Source of the DNA: Streptomyces sp. PTY087I2
GTDB lineage: Bacteria > Actinomycetota > Actinomycetes > Streptomycetales > Streptomycetaceae
NCBI RefSeq assembly: GCF_001687325.1
Contig: NZ_LZRD01000045.1
Span: 1-39,925 of the forward strand
Length of the DNA: 39,925 nucleotides
Direction: 5' to 3'
Part shown: piece after piece, positions 1-8,795 of the stretch
How positions within the stretch are numbered: the stretch's first letter is position 1
How the letters are laid out: each line of letters begins with the position of its first letter
Translations under genes and position numbers: made by a program
Notes under the pieces: model-generated
What the model saw: only the letters and a program-made list of their open reading frames with translations
Database searches by the model: none
What the model was told of the DNA's origin: nothing

Positions 1-1
1 C

Positions 2-163
2 TTCACCACCAACAACGGGCGGGCGGACCCCCTCCGCGAATGGGTCCGCATCCTGCGGCACCGCTTCGCCACCACGCGCGACGAGCTATGGCGAGGCCAC
101 TACCGACAACCCAGCTGGCGAGCCCAGCCGAGTCCCTTCCCCGAAAGTTGCCACTTCGAATGA
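2..163 (+). CDS. C-terminal fragment of an unidentified protein (start outside window)
   Basis: An open frame enters from the left edge and stops with TGA at 161-163, giving 53 residues with no internal start codon. Most codons end in G or C, as in real genes of this genome, although the last dozen include more A- and T-ending codons. The tail is rich in Arg, Trp and Pro and ends PFPESCHFE. I do not recognise the family, and there is no membrane segment or known motif. Coding is inferred only from codon usage and the uninterrupted frame. Confidence 0.4.
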   Translation, partial: FTTNNGRADPLREWVRILRHRFATTRDELWRGHYRQPSWRAQPSPFPESCHFE

Positions 164-347
164 GAAAGCCAACCCGTGAATGTCTCACCACAACTGGCGA
201 ACCCCAGCTCACAGGACCGACACCTCGCCAGATCAAACGAGAACCGACATGGCAGGTCAGAGCCGCCTTCGGATCGATTGTCAGTGGTGCCCGCCACCAT
301 GGACACAGACGGCCACGGAGCCGTCACACGACGACAGGAGGTTCGTC

Positions 348-875
348 ATGGCCAGCTCGTCCGCAGCTGCCGCCCCGCGGCGCCGCGCAGTCAGCCCTGC
401 CCCCTCACCGACCGGTCCGGCCAGCGATGTCCACCCCGTTCTGCGCCGCGCCGCGGCGCCGCCGGCCGCCCTCGATCTGCTCGCCAAGGCCCGCTCCGGC
501 CTCGACGAGGCCGCCGTGCTCCCCGAGCCCAACGAGCGGTACGCCACCGCCCACCTCGCCGCCCTGCGCACCGCGGCGGCCGTGCTGGCCGCCCGCGGCC
601 GCCCCGAGACGAACAAGCGCCGCCGCGACCGCATCCGCAGCGTCTGGGAAGTCCTCCCGGAGATAGCCCCGGAGCTGACCGAATGGAGCGCCCTCTTCGC
701 CTCGGGCGCCGAGCGCCGGGCCCGCGCGGAGGCCGGCATGCCGGGGGCCGCCGGGGTGCGCGACGCCGACGACCTGCTGCGCGACGCGGCCATGTTCCTG
801 CGCCTGGTGGAACGGTTCCTGGCGCTCCAGCCGGTCCTCCCCCAACCCCGCCCGGAGCGGCCCGGCGGCGAGTGA
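348..875 (+). CDS. SAV_6107-family HEPN domain protein
   Basis: A 175-residue protein. The ATG at 348 is chosen because AGGAGG (336-341) lies six bases upstream and the frame before it is not convincingly coding. The first 35 residues are Ala/Ser/Pro-rich and probably disordered. From about residue 38 it is all-helical and matches my memory of the actinobacterial SAV_6107-like HEPN family, which in S. avermitilis is encoded a few genes upstream of the dcw cluster, as here. Residues 64-69 (RYATAH) fit the R-x4-6-H signature of HEPN ribonucleases, so RNA cleavage is possible but untested. No antitoxin-like partner is adjacent; the next gene is a methyltransferase 149 bases away. The family assignment is fairly secure and the function is unknown. 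Confidence 0.75.
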   Translation: MASSSAAAAPRRRAVSPAPSPTGPASDVHPVLRRAAAPPAALDLLAKARSGLDEAAVLPEPNERYATAHLAALRTAAAVLAARGRPETNKRRRDRIRSVWEVLPEIAPELTEWSALFASGAERRARAEAGMPGAAGVRDADDLLRDAAMFLRLVERFLALQPVLPQPRPERPGGE

Positions 876-907
876 CCCGGACACGTCCGGAGCGGCCCGG
901 CAGCGGG

Positions 908-938
908 TGACCTGGTCGGCGGTGCGAGGCAATAGGGT
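908..938 (+). promoter_or_regulatory. Candidate promoter for the methyltransferase gene
   Basis: TAGGGT (933-938) fits the TANNNT -10 element of the main Streptomyces sigma factor. TGACCT (908-913) is a weak -35 match 19 bases upstream. The site lies in the 149-base gap before the GTG at 1025. It is inferred from sequence only. Confidence 0.3.
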
Positions 939-1024
939 GGTGACCGCTCACACCAGTCACATCGCCACCCGCACTGTTCACGCTCCGCCGTCCCCGGCGG
1001 CACCGTGCCGAGGAGTCATCTGCC

Positions 1025-1783
1025 GTGTCGGACCAGCCGCGCCCCCGCGCCTCCCTCCGTACCGCCGTGGTCTGGGAGGTCCTCAAGGAGGCTCTGGACC
1101 GTCAGGTCAAGGCGACTGGCAGGGACGCCCTGGACGTCCTGGACACCGGCGGCGGCACCGGCAACTTCGCCGTGCCCGTGGCGAAGCTCGGCCACCGGGT
1201 CACCGTCGTCGACCCCAGCCCCAACGCCCTCTTCGCACTGGAGCGCCGCGCGGCCGAGGCCGGGGTCGCCGACCGGGTCCGGGGCGTCCAGGGCGACATC
1301 CTCGGACTCTTCGACGTCGTGGAGCGCGACGGCTTCGACGCGGTGCTCTGCCACGGCGTCCTGGAGTACGTCGGCGAGCCCGCCGAGGGCGTGCGCAACG
1401 CGGTCGAGGCGCTGCGGCCCTCCGGCGCGCTCAGCCTGCTCGCCGCCGGCCTCGGCGGAGCCGTCCTGGCCCGCGCGCTCGCCGGCCACTTCACCGAGGC
1501 CCGGCAGGCGCTCACCGACCCGGCGGGCCGCTGGGGCGAGGGCGACCCGGTGCCCCGCAGGTTCACCGCCGAGCAGCTCTCCGACCTGGTCTCCGAGGCC
1601 GGGACGGAGATCGCCGCGGTGCACGGGGTCCGGGTCTTCGCCGACCTCGTGCCAGGGGTCCTGGTGGACACCGAGCCCGGCGCCGTGGAGGCGCTCCTCA
1701 AGCTCGAAGCGGCCGCCGCCGAGCAGCCCGCGTTCCACTCGGTCGCCACCCAGCTGCACGTTCTGGGCGAGAAGCGGCGCTGA
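1025..1783 (+). CDS. Class I SAM-dependent methyltransferase
   Basis: A 252-residue protein starting at GTG 1025. Residues 38-47 (VLDTGGGTGN) form the glycine-rich motif I that binds S-adenosylmethionine. VVDPS around residue 63 provides the acidic residue after strand beta-2 that contacts the SAM ribose, and GD at 90-91 fits the loop that contacts adenine. FDAVLCHGVLEYV (about 104-116) is the strand 4 region of methyltransferase-11-like folds. The C-terminal 100 residues are family-specific and do not identify the substrate. There is no signal peptide or membrane segment, so it should be cytosolic. It stands alone between the HEPN and DUF3040 genes with sizeable gaps on both sides, suggesting its own transcript. 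The fold is secure; the substrate is unknown. Confidence 0.85.
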   Translation: MSDQPRPRASLRTAVVWEVLKEALDRQVKATGRDALDVLDTGGGTGNFAVPVAKLGHRVTVVDPSPNALFALERRAAEAGVADRVRGVQGDILGLFDVVERDGFDAVLCHGVLEYVGEPAEGVRNAVEALRPSGALSLLAAGLGGAVLARALAGHFTEARQALTDPAGRWGEGDPVPRRFTAEQLSDLVSEAGTEIAAVHGVRVFADLVPGVLVDTEPGAVEALLKLEAAAAEQPAFHSVATQLHVLGEKRR

Positions 1784-1951
1784 TCAGCAACGAAGCTGCG
1801 CACGGAGTGGGACTCAGGACCCCCGTACTGGGCGTAAGCCCCGTATGATCGGGTGACACCATCCGGCATGGCGGATCGGTCGTCGGGGAATCTACGCCTC
1901 AGCAGCCGAGCCGACATAGCGGTCCGGACTGGCTGAACGCTAGAGGGCGGG

Positions 1952-1980
1952 TTTCACGGGGGCGAATCCCTGCCTATCCT
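1952..1980 (+). promoter_or_regulatory. Candidate promoter for the DUF3040 gene
   Basis: TTTCAC (1952-1957) and TATCCT (1975-1980) are separated by 17 bases, a good fit to the principal sigma-factor promoter, 50 bases before the GTG at 2031. A second TATGAT hexamer at 1844-1849 could serve as another -10 element, but no -35 is evident for it. Sequence inference only. Confidence 0.4.
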
Positions 1981-2030
1981 GGAAGGGCCGCATACCGGTC
2001 GCCCCCGCGGCCGACGACGAGGAGGATCCC

Positions 2031-2435
2031 GTGCCGCTCTCGGAGCACGAGCAGCGCATGCTCGAGCAGATGGAGCGAGCGCTGTACGCCGAAGATCCCA
2101 AGTTCGCGACAGCGCTCGAGGGAAGCGGACTGCGTACGTACACCCGCAAAAGGGTCTACCAGGCGGTCGCAGGCTTCCTGGTGGGTATCGCGCTCCTCAT
2201 GGCCGGAATGGTCGCCCAGCAGATCTGGATCAGCGTGGTGGGATTCCTCGTCATGCTCGGCTGTGCCGTGCTCGCGGTCACCGGATGGCGCAAAGCGCCC
2301 AAGCCCGGTGAACAGCAGCCGGCCGCCGCAGGTGGCGGGGACAGCGGCGCACGCCGCCGACCGAGACAACGCCGGTCGATGATGAACCGCATCGAGCAGC
2401 GGTGGCAGCGCCGCCGCGACGAACAGGGCCAGTAG
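2031..2435 (+). CDS. DUF3040 domain membrane protein
   Basis: A 134-residue protein beginning at GTG 2031, with GAGGAGG ending about six bases upstream. The N-terminus PLSEHEQRMLEQMERALY is the hallmark of actinobacterial DUF3040 proteins. Two hydrophobic helices lie at about 46-62 and 66-84, followed by a basic, Arg-rich cytosolic tail (about 108-134). The molecular role is not known. Proteins of this family are commonly found near dcw genes in actinobacteria, as here. The gene is followed by a strong terminator and faces the tgpA operon, so it is probably transcribed as a single unit. Confidence 0.88.
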   Translation: MPLSEHEQRMLEQMERALYAEDPKFATALEGSGLRTYTRKRVYQAVAGFLVGIALLMAGMVAQQIWISVVGFLVMLGCAVLAVTGWRKAPKPGEQQPAAAGGGDSGARRRPRQRRSMMNRIEQRWQRRRDEQGQ

Positions 2436-2495
2436 TCCGCGTCGGCCCTGCTCTTCCCGCAGGGCCGGGCTATGGCACGACGCAGCACACCGATG

Positions 2496-2533
2496 GCTGA
2501 GGGGCGGCCGCATTTCCGCGGCCGCCCCTCAGC
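2496..2533 (+). terminator. Perfect 16-bp hairpin terminator after the DUF3040 gene
   Basis: The 16-base arms at 2496-2511 (GCTGAGGGGCGGCCGC) and 2518-2533 are exact reverse complements around the six-base loop ATTTCC. It lies 60 bases past the DUF3040 stop. There is no U-tract, as is usual in Streptomyces. Confidence 0.75.
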
Positions 2534-2645
2534 CGTTGCCGGACGAGGCCCCGGGCGGTAGAGCTCAGCCCGCTGGAGCCGGCACAGCCGCCGGGCAGAG
2601 TCGGGAAGCCGTCGGACAGAGCCCGCACAGCCGCTTGGCAGAGCT

Positions 2646-2705
2646 GGGAAAGCCTCCGGCCCGGACTCGTTCGCCTTTGCCGGGGTCCGGGCCGGAGGCC
2701 TTCCC
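2646..2705 (-). terminator. Long hairpin, probable terminator of the tgpA operon
   Basis: The 20-base arms at 2646-2665 and 2686-2705 pair with one mismatch around a 20-base loop. It lies 20 bases beyond the tgpA stop at 2725, reading on the - strand. With the hairpin at 2496-2533 it insulates the two convergent transcripts. Confidence 0.65.
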
Positions 2706-2724
2706 GGGCGGGGCCTCGCCCGCC

Positions 2725-5142
2725 TCAGCCGTGCTGGCGGGTGAGGCGGCGCAGCCGGGCCGTCCAGCGGCCGGCTCCCGCGCGGCCCGCCCACCGCTCC
2801 GCGAGCGCCGTCCGGCGGTCGGCGACGGCCCACACCACCCGGACGGACGAGCGGGGCAGAAGCGTTGCCCGCAGCCGGGTGCCCCGGCCCGCCGACGCCT
2901 GCAAGCCCGCCCGCACCGCCGACGCGTCCTCGGCCAGGCCGTCAGCGGGGCGCGGCTCGGGGGCGTACAGCACCTGCTCCACCGAGCCCGCGATCCGGTG
3001 CACGGCCTCGGCCGCGGTGGTGTCGAGCCGGCCCAGCCGCACGATCCGGGCCGCCGCCTTCCGGGGCGTCAGCGAATCGTCCGGGGCGATGCCGTGGTCC
3101 CAGGCCGTATCGGTGATCTCCCGCCAGACGGCCAGCGTCCGCGCGGCCGCGTCGGCGGGCGTCCGGCCCCCGGAGCCCAGCCGGCGGTTTCTCGTCCGGG
3201 TCCGCCACAGCAGCGGAGACAACGGCAGCACCAGGACCAGCACCGCCGCGAGGACCACCAGCAGCACCGTCCCGGCCGGGGTGCCCCGGTCGGTCGGCGC
3301 CGCCGCTCCCGCCTCCTGCGAGGGCCCGCACCCGCCTTCCTGGCGCAGCTGCGGCGGGCAGCTGTCGTCGGCGGACGGGGCGGCGGACGGTGCGTCGGAG
3401 GTGTCCGCGGAGGGCTCGGCCGCGTCGCTCGCGGTGTCTGTGGGGACCTCGGGCCGGGTCCACGAGGGGGTGCTGCCCCGGCTCGGGGTGGGCTCGAACC
3501 GGGTCCACCCGACGCCCTCGAAATACAGCTCGGGCCAGGCGTGCGCGTCCCGCAGCCCGACCGAGATCGCCCCGTTCGACTTCATGGTGCCCGGGGTGAA
3601 GCCCACCGCGACCCGGGCCGGGATGCCCAGCGTCCGGGCCATCGCGGCCATCGAGAACGAGAAGTGGACGCAGAAGCCCTCCTTGTCACGGAGGAACCGG
3701 GCGATGGCGGACGACCCCGTGCCCGAGGTGACCGTCGTGTCGTAGGTGAACCCGCCCTCGGAGGAGAACCAGTCCTGGAGCTTCACGGCCTGCTCGTAGG
3801 CGTTGGCCGCGCCCTCCGTGACCTGCGCGGCGGTCTCGGCGACCACCTCCGGCAGCGAGCCGGGGAGCTGGGTGTACTCGCGGAACAGCTCCTCGGGCGG
3901 CGAAGCCGCGGCCGCGAGCTGCTGTGCCGTGGGCTCGACGACCAGGCTGCCGACCTCGTACTGCGCGCCGCGCGTGGTCTGCCCGTCGTCGCCGACCAGG
4001 GTGCGGCCCTCGGGTTCGTACCGCCAGCGGCCGCCGACGCGGACCTCGCTCGCCGGGTAGGGGAGCGGCAGATACGTCTGCTGATAGGAGCGCGAGGCGG
4101 AGATGTTCGTCCGGACCTCCGTGACCGAGACGTCCCCGCCGAGCCCCGCGGGCTGGGGAAGCCGGTCGGGAACGTCCGTCAGCCGCCGGGTGGAGGAACG
4201 CCACTCGCTGCCGTTGAACTCGTCCAGGGCCAGGATCCGCAGATAGAGGTTCTGCGGGTTCTCGATGTTGCTGCGGTACGTCATCACCTCCCGGTTCTCC
4301 GGCTGGTTGAGGTTGTTCTGGAGCGAGACCAGCGGATTCACCGCGGAGATCGTGCCGCCGCCGCTGCCCTTGCCGTTCCCCGGGCCGTTGCCGCCGAGCA
4401 GACCGCTGTCCAGGGCGGGCAGGGCGAGGGGGACCACCAGGGCGATACCGAGCGCCAGCACACCGATCCGCCGCCCGGTGCGCACGGGGGAGGACCCGTC
4501 GCCCGCGCCGGACAGCCCGTCGGCCAGACCGCCCCTGGTCCGCGCGGCCCCGCCGAAGACCCGGCCCCACTGGGAGAGCCGGTCCCGGCCCTCCGCCAGC
4601 AGGAGCAGCAGATAGCCGGAGGCGGCCAGCAGGAACCACAGCCAGCCCGCCCCGCCGCCGGAGAGCCCGGCCGCGACCGAATACAGGGCGAGGAGCGGCA
4701 GCCCGGCCGGGGCCGCGCTGCGGAAGGTCACCGCCATGGCATCCACGACGAGCCCGATCAGGACCACCCCGCCGACCACCATCAGCTCGATGCCGGCGGT
4801 CAGCGGGGCCGGGGTGGAGTACGTGCCCACGTCCTCCCCGCCCGCCACCAGCAGCTCGCCGAGCCGCATGACGGCCTGCGGCCCCGGCACCACCCCGAAC
4901 AGGGCGTGGTCCCGGGCGAACACCAGCGTCAGCGCCACCAGGGTGACCAGCGCCTGGGCGGCGACGGTCAGCGACCGGGCCAGCGGGACCCGGCGCGCCA
5001 GGGCGCCCACCCCGGTCTGGACGCCGAGCAGCACCGCCGCCTGCACCAGCCAGCCGACCCCCTCCACCAGCGGGATCAGGGCCCCCGCCGCCAGCAGTGT
5101 CGCCGCGTAGGCGCTCAGCGCCAGCCTGGCCCGCCCGCTCAT
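2725..5142 (-). CDS. TgpA-like membrane transglutaminase (DUF3488 plus transglutaminase core)
   Basis: An 805-residue protein. ATG at 5142 is chosen because it overlaps the DUF58 stop as ATGA, with a G-rich SD six bases upstream; an ATG two codons earlier is too close to that SD. Several membrane helices fill residues 1-200. A further hydrophobic helix at about 228-247 leads into a large extracytoplasmic part containing a transglutaminase core. That core has Cys491 (EGFCVHFS), His534 (DAHAWPE) and Glu550 (TRFEPTP) in the positions of the Cys-His-Asp triad. A Ser/Pro/Asp-rich linker, another membrane helix (about 620-645) and a cytosolic helical tail of about 150 residues follow. The architecture resembles TgpA of Pseudomonas. 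The substrate is unknown; a cell-envelope protein crosslinking or peptidase role is an inference. Glu in place of the usual Asp is the main oddity. Confidence 0.88.
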   Translation of the reverse strand: MSGRARLALSAYAATLLAAGALIPLVEGVGWLVQAAVLLGVQTGVGALARRVPLARSLTVAAQALVTLVALTLVFARDHALFGVVPGPQAVMRLGELLVAGGEDVGTYSTPAPLTAGIELMVVGGVVLIGLVVDAMAVTFRSAAPAGLPLLALYSVAAGLSGGGAGWLWFLLAASGYLLLLLAEGRDRLSQWGRVFGGAARTRGGLADGLSGAGDGSSPVRTGRRIGVLALGIALVVPLALPALDSGLLGGNGPGNGKGSGGGTISAVNPLVSLQNNLNQPENREVMTYRSNIENPQNLYLRILALDEFNGSEWRSSTRRLTDVPDRLPQPAGLGGDVSVTEVRTNISASRSYQQTYLPLPYPASEVRVGGRWRYEPEGRTLVGDDGQTTRGAQYEVGSLVVEPTAQQLAAAASPPEELFREYTQLPGSLPEVVAETAAQVTEGAANAYEQAVKLQDWFSSEGGFTYDTTVTSGTGSSAIARFLRDKEGFCVHFSFSMAAMARTLGIPARVAVGFTPGTMKSNGAISVGLRDAHAWPELYFEGVGWTRFEPTPSRGSTPSWTRPEVPTDTASDAAEPSADTSDAPSAAPSADDSCPPQLRQEGGCGPSQEAGAAAPTDRGTPAGTVLLVVLAAVLVLVLPLSPLLWRTRTRNRRLGSGGRTPADAAARTLAVWREITDTAWDHGIAPDDSLTPRKAAARIVRLGRLDTTAAEAVHRIAGSVEQVLYAPEPRPADGLAEDASAVRAGLQASAGRGTRLRATLLPRSSVRVVWAVADRRTALAERWAGRAGAGRWTARLRRLTRQHG

Positions 5143-6505
5143 GACCATCCCCCCGCGAAACCTGTCGGGCCGCCGCTCTGGGCGGACGGTGTGTCCGTGC
5201 GCATCCCGGCGGCCACCTGCCACAGCTCGGGCAGCGCGTCACCCGGCGCCACCGGCACCGCAGTCCAGCCGGACTCGCGCAGCCGCCGCAGCCGGTCGTC
5301 GGCCACGCCCGCCGCTCTCTCGTCGCCGGCCCAGGCGGCGCTGTCCAGGACGAACGCGACCCCGGCCCCGGCACGCTGCCGCATCCGGGCCGCCACCGCG
5401 GTCTGCTCCTCGTCCAGATCGCCGAAGAACGCGATGAGCAGCCCCTCGTTGCCGCCGCGCAGCACGTCATGGGCGCGGCTGAGGCCGCCGCCGTCGGAAT
5501 GGCCGACCACGGCGAGCGTGTCGAGCATCAGCCCCGCCGAGTCCGCGGACTCCTGCGTCGAGCCCGCGTATCCGTCGGTGCCCTCGCCGGGCACGGCGTT
5601 CCCGTCGTCGGTGAGCAGCCGGACGGCGAAGCCGCGCTCCAGCATGTGCACGAGGGCGGAGGCCGCCCCGGACACCGCCCATTCGAACGCCGAGTCGGGC
5701 CCGGCGCCCTGGTAGCCGATCTGCCGGGTGTCCAGCAGGACCGTGCATCTGGCCCGCTGAGGCTGTTCCTCGCGGCGCACCATCAGCTCGCCGTGGCGCG
5801 CGGTGGAGCGCCAGTGGACCCGGCGCAGATCGTCGCCGTGCCGGTAGCCGCGCGGAATGATGTCGTCCTCACCGGCGAGCGCGAGCGAGCGCTGCCGCCC
5901 GTCGCCGTACCCGGAGGCCTCGCCCGCCAGCCGCAGCGCGGGCAGCGGCACCGTACGCGGAATGACGACGAGGGTGTCGTACGCGCTGAAGGAACGCGTC
6001 AGCTCGCACATCCCGAAGGGGTCGCTGAGCCGCAACTGCAACGGGCCCAGCGGATAGCGGCCGCGCAGGTCGGAGCGGACCCGGTAGGACACCTCGCGCC
6101 GGCCGCCCGGCTCCACCCGGTCCAGGACGAAACGGGGGCGCGGGCCCAGCACGTACGGCACGCGGTCCTGGAGCATCAGCAGACCGGTGGGCAGCCGGGA
6201 GACGTTCTCCATCCGCAGGTGCACCCGGGCCTCCGCGCCCGCGGGCACCCGGGACGGCGAGAGCCGCCGGGTGCCGGTGACCCGGTAGCGGGTGCGGTAG
6301 AGCACGGTCACACAGACCAGGGGCAGCACGGCGAGCAGCAGCCCGACCCGCAGCAGGTCGCCCTGGCCCAGGACGTACGCGCAGACGGCGGCGGCGAGAC
6401 CGGCGGCCAGGAACGAGCGCCCCCGGGTGGTCAGTCCGCCCAGGGCCGCCCGGAGGCCGCCCTTCCGCCCGCCGTCCTCCACGGCGCCGGGCTCCCCGGC
6501 CGCCA

Positions 6506-6509
<4 letters not shown>
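5139..6509 (-). CDS. DUF58 domain protein (MoxR/TgpA operon)
   Basis: A 456-residue protein. GTG at 6509 overlaps the moxR stop as GTGA; the ATG directly after it (6506) is equally possible. Two hydrophobic helices lie at about residues 31-48 and 52-70. The DUF58 signature follows at about 221-247, where GYRHGDDLRRVHWRSTARHG and the VRREE just after it are the conserved core. The C-terminal half (about 250-440) resembles a von Willebrand A-like fold, with VLLDTR near 257-262. Proteins of this type accompany MoxR ATPases and are thought to act as their substrates or adaptors. The gene overlaps both neighbours, so the three proteins are very likely made together. The biochemical function is unknown. 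Confidence 0.88.
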
Positions 6510-7549
<1,040 letters not shown>

Positions 7550-7655
7550 CCGGCCCTCCTCGGCCCTTTTGCGCAGGGGCCGTCGCGCGTACCCGCGCGG
7601 CCCACCCCGGAAAATCGGACACTCCTCCGGAAGACCCGGGAGAGGTCACACCCGC

Positions 7656-7684
7656 ATTCTTGTTGCCGTTACCGCTTCGTGTCA
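7656..7684 (-). promoter_or_regulatory. Candidate promoter of the moxR-DUF58-tgpA operon
   Basis: On the - strand TGACAC (7684-7679) and AAGAAT (7661-7656) are 17 bases apart, about 110 bases before the moxR start. The -10 match is imperfect. A perfect DnaA-box sequence lies just upstream at 7691-7699. Inferred from sequence only. Confidence 0.28.
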
Positions 7685-7690
7685 CTCGCC

Positions 7691-7699
7691 TGTGGATAA
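7691..7699 (-). promoter_or_regulatory. Single consensus DnaA-box sequence TTATCCACA
   Basis: TGTGGATAA on the + strand reads TTATCCACA on the - strand, the classical DnaA-box consensus. It is isolated, not part of an origin cluster, and sits directly upstream of the candidate moxR promoter. Streptomyces origins mostly use the variant TTGTCCACA, so binding is plausible but unproven. Confidence 0.35.
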
Positions 7700-7801
7700 G
7701 TGGGTGTGAAAAGGCAGTGTCTGTCACGATTCCGGCGCCGTGGGGCACGGCGATGCGTGCGTGAGGTGCAGCAGAGGGCCGGGAAGCGGCGGGGGATCCG
7801 T

Positions 7802-8365
7802 TCAGGAAACGGAGTCGATCTCCCGCAGCAGACCGGTGGTCACGTCGAAGACGAAGCCGCGCACATCGTCGGTGTGCAGCAGGAACGGCGAGGTCCGCAC
7901 CCGCTGCATCGACTGGCGCACGTCCTGGTCGGCGTCCGTGTAGGCCTCCACGGCCCAGGCCGGACGCTGGCCCACCTCGCGCTCCAGGTCCTGCCGGAAG
8001 CCCTCGGTGAGGGACTCCAGACCGCAGTTGGTGTGGTGGATGAGGACCACGCTGCGGGTGCCGAGCGCCCGCTGGCTGATGGTGAGCGAACGGATCACGT
8101 CCTCGGTGACCACACCGCCCGCGTTACGGATCGTGTGGCAGTCGCCGAGCTCCAGGCCGAGCGCGGCGTGCAGGTCGAGACGGGCGTCCATGCAGGCGAC
8201 CACGGCGACCTGGAGGACGGGGCGCGCGTCCATCCCCGGATCGCGGAAGTCCTTCGCGTACTCGGAGTTCAGTGCGACGAGGCGGTCGGTGACCTGGCCC
8301 CCCTCGCGGACCGCCGCGGCGGCGGGTGTCACGGACTCGGCGGGGGAGTGAGCAGAAGTCGACAT
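7802..8365 (-). CDS. Beta-class carbonic anhydrase
   Basis: A 187-residue protein interconverting carbon dioxide and bicarbonate in the cytosol. The zinc ligands are visible: Cys58 and Asp60 with Arg62 in ACMDARLD, and His111 and Cys114 in HHTNCG, the C-x-D-x-R and H-x2-C motifs of beta enzymes. RNAGG (80-84) is the conserved turn after the first half. The length fits the short actinobacterial subclass. ATG at 8365 is used; a GGGAAGG stretch about 14 bases upstream is rather far for an SD, so the transcript may be nearly leaderless. The gene diverges from rsmH across a 430-base intergenic region and stops 252 bases before moxR, with a small hairpin over its stop codon (7797-7813). Confidence 0.92.
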   Translation of the reverse strand: MSTSAHSPAESVTPAAAAVREGGQVTDRLVALNSEYAKDFRDPGMDARPVLQVAVVACMDARLDLHAALGLELGDCHTIRNAGGVVTEDVIRSLTISQRALGTRSVVLIHHTNCGLESLTEGFRQDLEREVGQRPAWAVEAYTDADQDVRQSMQRVRTSPFLLHTDDVRGFVFDVTTGLLREIDSVS

Positions 8366-8795
8366 GGCTACGACGTTAGCCTTCCCACCTGGCACGGGCG
8401 GGCTGTGAGAGCGGACAAAGAACGTCAACACGGCTTGTTGTGAGCTAACCCACAGGCCCGGTGGACGCACCCGTTCGGGTGGGTTTTCCTCATCCGGTCG
8501 GGTGGCGCGACGCGCTGCGCGGTTCGTTGATCGCGAATCGATCGAATGGCAGGGTGGACTAAAGTAACGCGAAGTCAACACCCGCATTCCCGCCCCACTG
8601 CCCCATCGCACCCCCCCCCGCACCTCCTGCATATTCCGTATTTCCCCCGTGATGTGCGGCGTACGTGCGACCCGGCCCTCTCCCGCTCTCGGTCGGCCGA
8701 CGCCCCTTCCCCGGCGCCGGCGGGCCTCCCCTTCAGAGCGGGCGGGGACCAGGACGTACGTGCCGGCCGCGCGGGACAGAGCCTGAGAGGGCGCA
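8366..8795. other. Divergent intergenic region between carbonic anhydrase and rsmH
   Basis: This 430-base stretch has no convincing gene and no mraZ. It contains a small hairpin, GATCG-CGAAT-CGATC, at 8529-8543. A possible -10 (TAAAGT, 8559-8564) for rsmH follows without a clear -35. A C-rich tract at 8581-8619 includes nine consecutive C, so the other strand could form a G-quadruplex. GAGAGGG at 8785-8791 is the SD of rsmH. A promoter for each divergent gene must lie here but cannot be pinned down. Confidence 0.5.

Noticed and set aside
348..1783. Toxin-antitoxin or modification-defence pair formed by the HEPN and methyltransferase genes
   Set aside because: They are 149 bases apart with a candidate promoter between them, show no overlap, and belong to a conserved chromosomal neighbourhood, so pairing is not supported.
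2536..5715. 1059-codon open frame on the + strand opposite tgpA and the DUF58 gene
   Set aside because: It is the mirror of real genes in GC-rich DNA. The - strand frames have the Cys-His-Glu triad, DUF58 motifs and coupled starts, while this frame has only Pro/Arg/Gly-rich low-complexity sequence.
7691..7699. Replication origin
   Set aside because: Only one DnaA box is present and no box cluster, dnaA or dnaN lies nearby.
8440..8520. MraZ-type GGTGG direct repeats upstream of rsmH
   Set aside because: Three loose GGTGG-like words are irregularly spaced (GGTGGA, GGTGGG, GGTGGC), which is expected by chance at this GC content.
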